DNA of 64,000 nucleotides from Pseudovibrio sp. M1P-2-3 (lineage in GTDB: Bacteria > Pseudomonadota > Alphaproteobacteria > Rhizobiales > Stappiaceae). The position numbers and the translations under genes were made by a program. The stretch is from positions 62,001 to 126,000 of the forward strand of contig NZ_JARRCW010000002.1 in assembly GCF_031501865.1 (NCBI RefSeq). Direction: 5' to 3'. Below, piece by piece: positions 60,044 through 64,000 of this stretch. The notes beneath the pieces are model-generated. The model did not search any database. It saw only the letters and a program-made list of their open reading frames with translations, and was not told the origin of the DNA. Positions within the stretch are counted from its first letter, which is position 1. Every line of letters begins with the position of its first letter.

Positions 60044-63000
60044 CTAATTCGAACCGCTTTCATCCATGGGGTCCGTCGGCTGTATATCTTCGAATGTATC
60101 TGATGGGTCCAGCTGTGTATGAATATCGGGTTGGGGATCGCCTGAGTGCAGGCCTCCATCCAACTCGGTTAAGACCTCGTCCGGCACATCAAAGGTTGTA
60201 GGCATGGCATATTCAACTCCGACGGCATTAAGATAGGTGCTTCCTTCAAGATCCAATTGTGTTCCAGTTTGACTTTGCATCGCGCCAACGGCTGTCAGGT
60301 ACGGAAGTAGACTGTCCTCTTCAACCTGTTGGATATCGTCCGTTATGGGTTCATCACTGGCTATTGGAGGAGATGGCGGTGGTAAATGTAAGCCCTCATC
60401 CGTCCCATGCACCTCAATTTGAACAGTATGGGTCTGGGTTTCACCATCTGCTGTGTGCACCGCGACTTGAAAACTCTCATGAGCTGTATCTCCATGATCA
60501 AGCCCTTGAGTAGTAGTTAGAGAGTTATCAAGTTGGTAATGCCAAGCGCCGTGCTCATTAATGGAAAAATTTCCATAGTTTCCTGAGACCTGTGTTTGTT
60601 CTAGAAAGGTGGGCTTATCGCCAGTGTCAGTATCCGTAGCCGTTAGCTGGCCGGAGATTGTATCTCTCAACGCATCTTCTGTAACTGACCCAGTATCCGC
60701 TCCAGATATGACGGGATGATCTTCATGACCACTTACATTAACAGTGATTTGTTGATGCAATATAGTGCCATCGGTCGCATGCGCTGTAACAAGGAATGTA
60801 TCAGTTTCAACCTGCCCACCACTGAGATGCTGAGTATCGGGATTGTGATTATCCAACCGGTAGGACCACGCACCGCTGGCATCTATTTCAAAGTGCCCAT
60901 AAGTGCCTGAGACAGCATGCTGGCTCTGGAAGGCTACAGTCTCCCCACTGTCAGCATCATGCCCGACAAGCTGCCCTGTGACTGCTTGTATAGCATCTTC
61001 CTTTATGGACCCGGTGTGATGACCCGATATAACAGCAGTATCATTGCTGCCCATTATATCAACGGCTACATCTCTCGATATTAATTTCCCGTGGGAATCC
61101 GTTGCCTGGATCGTCGCATGATCTTGTATGACATCTCCGTGCTTGAGAGACTGAATTGCGGCCTCCCCATTATTTAGAGCGTAGTGCCAGTTTCCATGGG
61201 CATCGACAGTAAAGGTGCCGTGAGAACCATTTGCATTGGGATCAACGGACCACGTGTAGTGATGGGTTTCATCGAGAACGCCATCACCACTTACTGGATC
61301 CAAATGGCCACTTACACTCGTCACTTTATCTTCTGTGACCGCTGCTCTTAGCACGCCGCGCAACGTGTAGTCAGGCCCATTGGCAGCCATAGTAACAACA
61401 ATATGTTGACGTGTTTGATGCCCATCACTATCTGTTGCAACAATTTTAAAAGTTTCCTGCGGGTGTCCTCCCGCTCGTGCTGCTGCTATGAAGGCGTCTT
61501 GTTTAGGGCCACTATGAATGAGCTCATAGGTCCAATGGCCATTCGGCTCAATGAGTAACCTGCCAATGTCCGTATCAATATTTGCAGCTTCTCCCGGCAC
61601 CCAACTTTGGCCATTCACTGTTACAGTCAGCGGATCTTTGTTATCTGCATCGGTAACAAACAACTCTCCTTCCGCATGAAGATGAGTCCAGTTTCCTTGC
61701 TTTATTGCCCGTTCTGACTCCAAAGTGCCGCTGATGATTGGATTGTCATCCGTTCCGGCTATCTTGATTGCTACTACAGCAGAGTGTTTTTGACCGGAAG
61801 TTTCCGTTACAGGTAACAGGAAGTTTTCTTGTAACCCTTCCCCGGTCTTGAGACCTTGTATAGCCTTGTCGCCGTTGTTCAGCTGATAACTATAGGAGCC
61901 GTCTGCATTTACATTTAAAGTACCGTAATTTCCAACATAGGCTCCAGGGTGGTCAATATGCCCGACTTGCTGTCCCGGGATGACCTGCCCCATTGCTGTG
62001 ATTGAAGAATCTTCTTTCAAACTGGCTGTCGTATGCATCGTGAGTGGGTTGGCAGCTACTACGAAATGGTGTTGCGCAGTAGCCTTCATTCCTGCCAGTG
62101 TATTGAGTGTGCCCTGTACCAGAAGGTTTTGGTCTGCAATGGCGGCAATATCTTGCCCTGGAACAGTCACCTGCCATTTATTGCCTTGTACAGTTGCCGA
62201 ATAATGGATTCCGGCTATTTCAAGATCAACTTTACTTCCGTCAAGAGCATTAGCTGTCTCCCCGTTGATGAGGAGAGGTTTCCCATGCTCTCCGCTGTCA
62301 ATCAGGTCATCCCCGCCAACACTGTTGATCACAAGTACTGGCCTATCGTGAGCGATATAGACTTTCTGAGTGATAAAATTCCCTGCCTGCATATCATAGA
62401 ATCTGAAATTGTGATCGCCAGTCAATAGATTGAAGTTGCTACCATCAATCGACCAATGACCACTGGCATCTACTATGGCAGAAGCATTACTCCCATAAAG
62501 TAAGACGATTTCATGCCCAGGTGTGCCTGTACCATGATAAACTAGTGTATTATCCGTTGTAATAAAATCAGAATGACTAAGTCCTGTATCCTGACTGATG
62601 GACGAAACTGCTAGAGGAATGTGGTTGATATCCAGCAATCCGTGGGAGAGTATTGTTTCATGACCATCTCCAATTGTCATTGTCACTGGGATATCGGTTA
62701 TTGTTTTGCCGTGAACGGGCGTAAACACCCACTCGCCATTGCTGTTTTGAGCAAATGAGCCATATTGAGCGTCCACATCCACTTGAGTAACTGACAAGTT
62801 ATCATTGTCAGGATCAGTCGCACCGGCCAACTTCAGCAGATCGCCCGGACTAAATGTTTTTGTTAAACCGTCTGTTACCTCGCCCATATCTACTGGTGCG
62901 GCGGATGTTGCTGTCACAACCGGTCGGTCATTGGTACCCGTGAGGTTTATTGTAAGGTTCTGCTGCGCTTGCCCTCCATCTCCATCGGTCACGGTAATGG

Positions 63001-64000
63001 GTATAGTTAATGCCTTGTGAGCGCCCTCAGCCAAGCTGTTATAAGCCGCATTTGAGGGATCAAATCGATAGTGCCCATTTGCGTCAATTTGAAACCCATC
63101 TATCTGGGCTGTGCTGGTATAATGCAAGCTACTCTTAGGACTGTCTATATCCGTCGCTGTCATGTGCCCTGTGACAACTCTTCCGCCCTCCGTTGCTGCA
63201 GTTGTCGCAGCACTTAAAACTGGAGCATCATTGGTGCCGCGCAGTTCAACAACAATATTGTGTGTTGTACCATCTGCAGAAGATACCCGGTACGTCGCAT
63301 GCTCTACTTGCCCTGCGGCAAGTTGCTGAACTTGTTGGTTACTGTTATCTACCACATAACTCCAGTTCCCAGCGGCATCGATGTGTAGGTTCCCCCCAAA
63401 TGGGTCGGAAATCGCGTGCTCCCCAAACTGGCTGAACTGGAAGTGTTCTTGTGTAGGCCCATCAGGATCGGTGATATTAAGATTCCCGCTGATGACGATA
63501 CGTCCAGATACTTTGTCTTCTATTGCTGAGCCAGTATCCGTTCCGGAGATTACCGCTTTGTCCGAGGCGGCAGCCAACGTTGTTGTTGCACCCGTGTGTG
63601 TTACCCCCCCATGAGCATCATGGACGTCGAAGCCAAAGTGCACTTGCCCGTTGTAATCTTTCTCAGGTGTAAATGTATAAGTTCCATCTTTGTTGTCGCG
63701 AACCGAGCCATGATCCACACGTAGGAGTTCGATACTTAATTTACCCACATCATTCGCGTCAACATCAACCGTATTGGCGAGAAGCTGCGCCTTGGTTAGT
63801 GTCTGGGAAATATCCTCGGTTCCACTGTTGAGTGTAACCGTAGAAGAACAGTAGGGCCGGTCATTACTGCCGTGAATAGTAATAGTGATGTCATGAGAAG
63901 TTCCATCCTTGGAATAAACTGTAATTGTATCTGTTACAGATTGACCGGCGCCCAGCTGGTCGATAGCAGTCCCGTGTGATGTTGCAAGCCCCCCCACGAA
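60044..64000 (-). CDS. VCBS-repeat adhesin-like protein, 5' end outside window
   Basis: The reading frame is open from the right edge to TAA at 60044, so at least 1,318 residues are present and the N-terminus lies beyond 64,000. At least eight VCBS/cadherin-like repeats of 90-110 residues can be seen, each ending in GTNDAPV or GTDDNPIISGT, GSNDTAVISG, GHEDHPVISG, with Asp-rich calcium-binding loops (DADSGETVAFQ). The C-terminal 120 residues are acidic, with DEPITDDIQQVEEDSLLPYLT, and lack RTX repeats. Such proteins are exported by type I secretion and mediate adhesion or biofilm formation. The upstream DNA begins with G7 (63992-63998 region), a possible phase-variation tract. Confidence 0.9.
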   Translation of the reverse strand, partial: FVGGLATSHGTAIDQLGAGQSVTDTITVYSKDGTSHDITITIHGSNDRPYCSSTVTLNSGTEDISQTLTKAQLLANTVDVDANDVGKLSIELLRVDHGSVRDNKDGTYTFTPEKDYNGQVHFGFDVHDAHGGVTHTGATTTLAAASDKAVISGTDTGSAIEDKVSGRIVISGNLNITDPDGPTQEHFQFSQFGEHAISDPFGGNLHIDAAGNWSYVVDNSNQQVQQLAAGQVEHATYRVSSADGTTHNIVVELRGTNDAPVLSAATTAATEGGRVVTGHMTATDIDSPKSSLHYTSTAQIDGFQIDANGHYRFDPSNAAYNSLAEGAHKALTIPITVTDGDGGQAQQNLTINLTGTNDRPVVTATSAAPVDMGEVTDGLTKTFSPGDLLKLAGATDPDNDNLSVTQVDVDAQYGSFAQNSNGEWVFTPVHGKTITDIPVTMTIGDGHETILSHGLLDINHIPLAVSSISQDTGLSHSDFITTDNTLVYHGTGTPGHEIVLLYGSNASAIVDASGHWSIDGSNFNLLTGDHNFRFYDMQAGNFITQKVYIAHDRPVLVINSVGGDDLIDSGEHGKPLLINGETANALDGSKVDLEIAGIHYSATVQGNKWQVTVPGQDIAAIADQNLLVQGTLNTLAGMKATAQHHFVVAANPLTMHTTASLKEDSSITAMGQVIPGQQVGHIDHPGAYVGNYGTLNVNADGSYSYQLNNGDKAIQGLKTGEGLQENFLLPVTETSGQKHSAVVAIKIAGTDDNPIISGTLESERAIKQGNWTHLHAEGELFVTDADNKDPLTVTVNGQSWVPGEAANIDTDIGRLLIEPNGHWTYELIHSGPKQDAFIAAARAGGHPQETFKIVATDSDGHQTRQHIVVTMAANGPDYTLRGVLRAAVTEDKVTSVSGHLDPVSGDGVLDETHHYTWSVDPNANGSHGTFTVDAHGNWHYALNNGEAAIQSLKHGDVIQDHATIQATDSHGKLISRDVAVDIMGSNDTAVISGHHTGSIKEDAIQAVTGQLVGHDADSGETVAFQSQHAVSGTYGHFEIDASGAWSYRLDNHNPDTQHLSGGQVETDTFLVTAHATDGTILHQQITVNVSGHEDHPVISGADTGSVTEDALRDTISGQLTATDTDTGDKPTFLEQTQVSGNYGNFSINEHGAWHYQLDNSLTTTQGLDHGDTAHESFQVAVHTADGETQTHTVQIEVHGTDEGLHLPPPSPPIASDEPITDDIQQVEEDSLLPYLTAVGAMQSQTGTQLDLEGSTYLNAVGVEYAMPTTFDVPDEVLTELDGGLHSGDPQPDIHTQLDPSDTFEDIQPTDPMDESGSN

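Noticed and set aside
1-64000. tRNA, rRNA genes or a CRISPR array.
   Set aside because: No cloverleaf-like, rRNA-like or regularly spaced repeat arrays were recognised when reading both strands; a dedicated search such as tRNAscan-SE could still find a degenerate tRNA.

Overview
The window looks like part of a mobile replicon (large conjugative plasmid or integrative element) from an alphaproteobacterium. The evidence is a MucR/Ros-type zinc-finger regulator, a GcrA-like N-terminus, an extensin-like peptidoglycan protein, an IalB-family protein and moderate GC with AT-rich spacers. The genus cannot be fixed from the sequence. No rRNA, tRNA or CRISPR array was seen.

Backbone. Two separated blocks encode a Dot/Icm-type (type IVB, IncI-like) secretion/conjugation apparatus. 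Block 1 (18.1-28.5 kb) carries DotI/IcmL, DotH/IcmK, DotG/IcmE, a DotF/IcmG-like protein, DotN/IcmJ, a large unknown protein, a MucR-like regulator, a small membrane protein and, on the opposite strand, DotA. Block 2 (38.3-44.9 kb, minus strand) reads DotD, DotC, DotB, IcmT, then a ParM/StbA actin-like ATPase with a ParR-like partner, then DotM/IcmP and an unknown membrane protein. DotO and DotL, the other large ATPases, are not in the window.

Around and between the blocks is a notable set of cell-wall genes: a lysozyme-like/extensin-like two-domain protein (5.9 kb), a lytic transglycosylase (9.4 kb), a class A penicillin-binding protein (30.4 kb) and a D,D-carboxypeptidase (37 kb). There is also a bactofilin (4.5 kb), a pentapeptide-repeat protein (2.8 kb) and a reduced DnaJ-like protein (36 kb). 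Many genes are unrecognised; these include a five-gene minus-strand cassette at 13.2-15.9 kb ending in a DksA/TraR-like zinc finger, and an ADP-ribosyltransferase-like protein translationally coupled to a hydrolase-fold protein that lacks its nucleophile (11.4-13.0 kb). At 45.8-52.2 kb lie a tyrosine recombinase and a compact envelope operon: glycine-zipper lipoprotein, coiled-coil membrane protein, secreted protein, OmpA-domain protein and ClpP-like secreted protein.

A short motif, TATCCTA/TAGGATA, recurs in front of most transcription units from 4.4 to 45.2 kb, sometimes as tandem copies or palindromes. It is the best candidate here for a shared operator of the element. It is absent from the 47-64 kb part.

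Right part (52.2-64 kb). The character changes abruptly after 52,155. Here are gene remnants, small genes and a nest of insertion sequences (IS110/IS1111-like, an IS630 remnant, a truncated IS66, an internally deleted IS481 with intact target duplication, and two IS630 elements). They lie among a small RTX protein and the 3' end of a large VCBS-repeat adhesin-like gene that runs off the right edge. IS3 (1.3 kb) and IS256 (7.9 kb) elements sit at the left. The IS3 splits a gene whose reading frame is restored when the element and one 3-bp duplication are removed.
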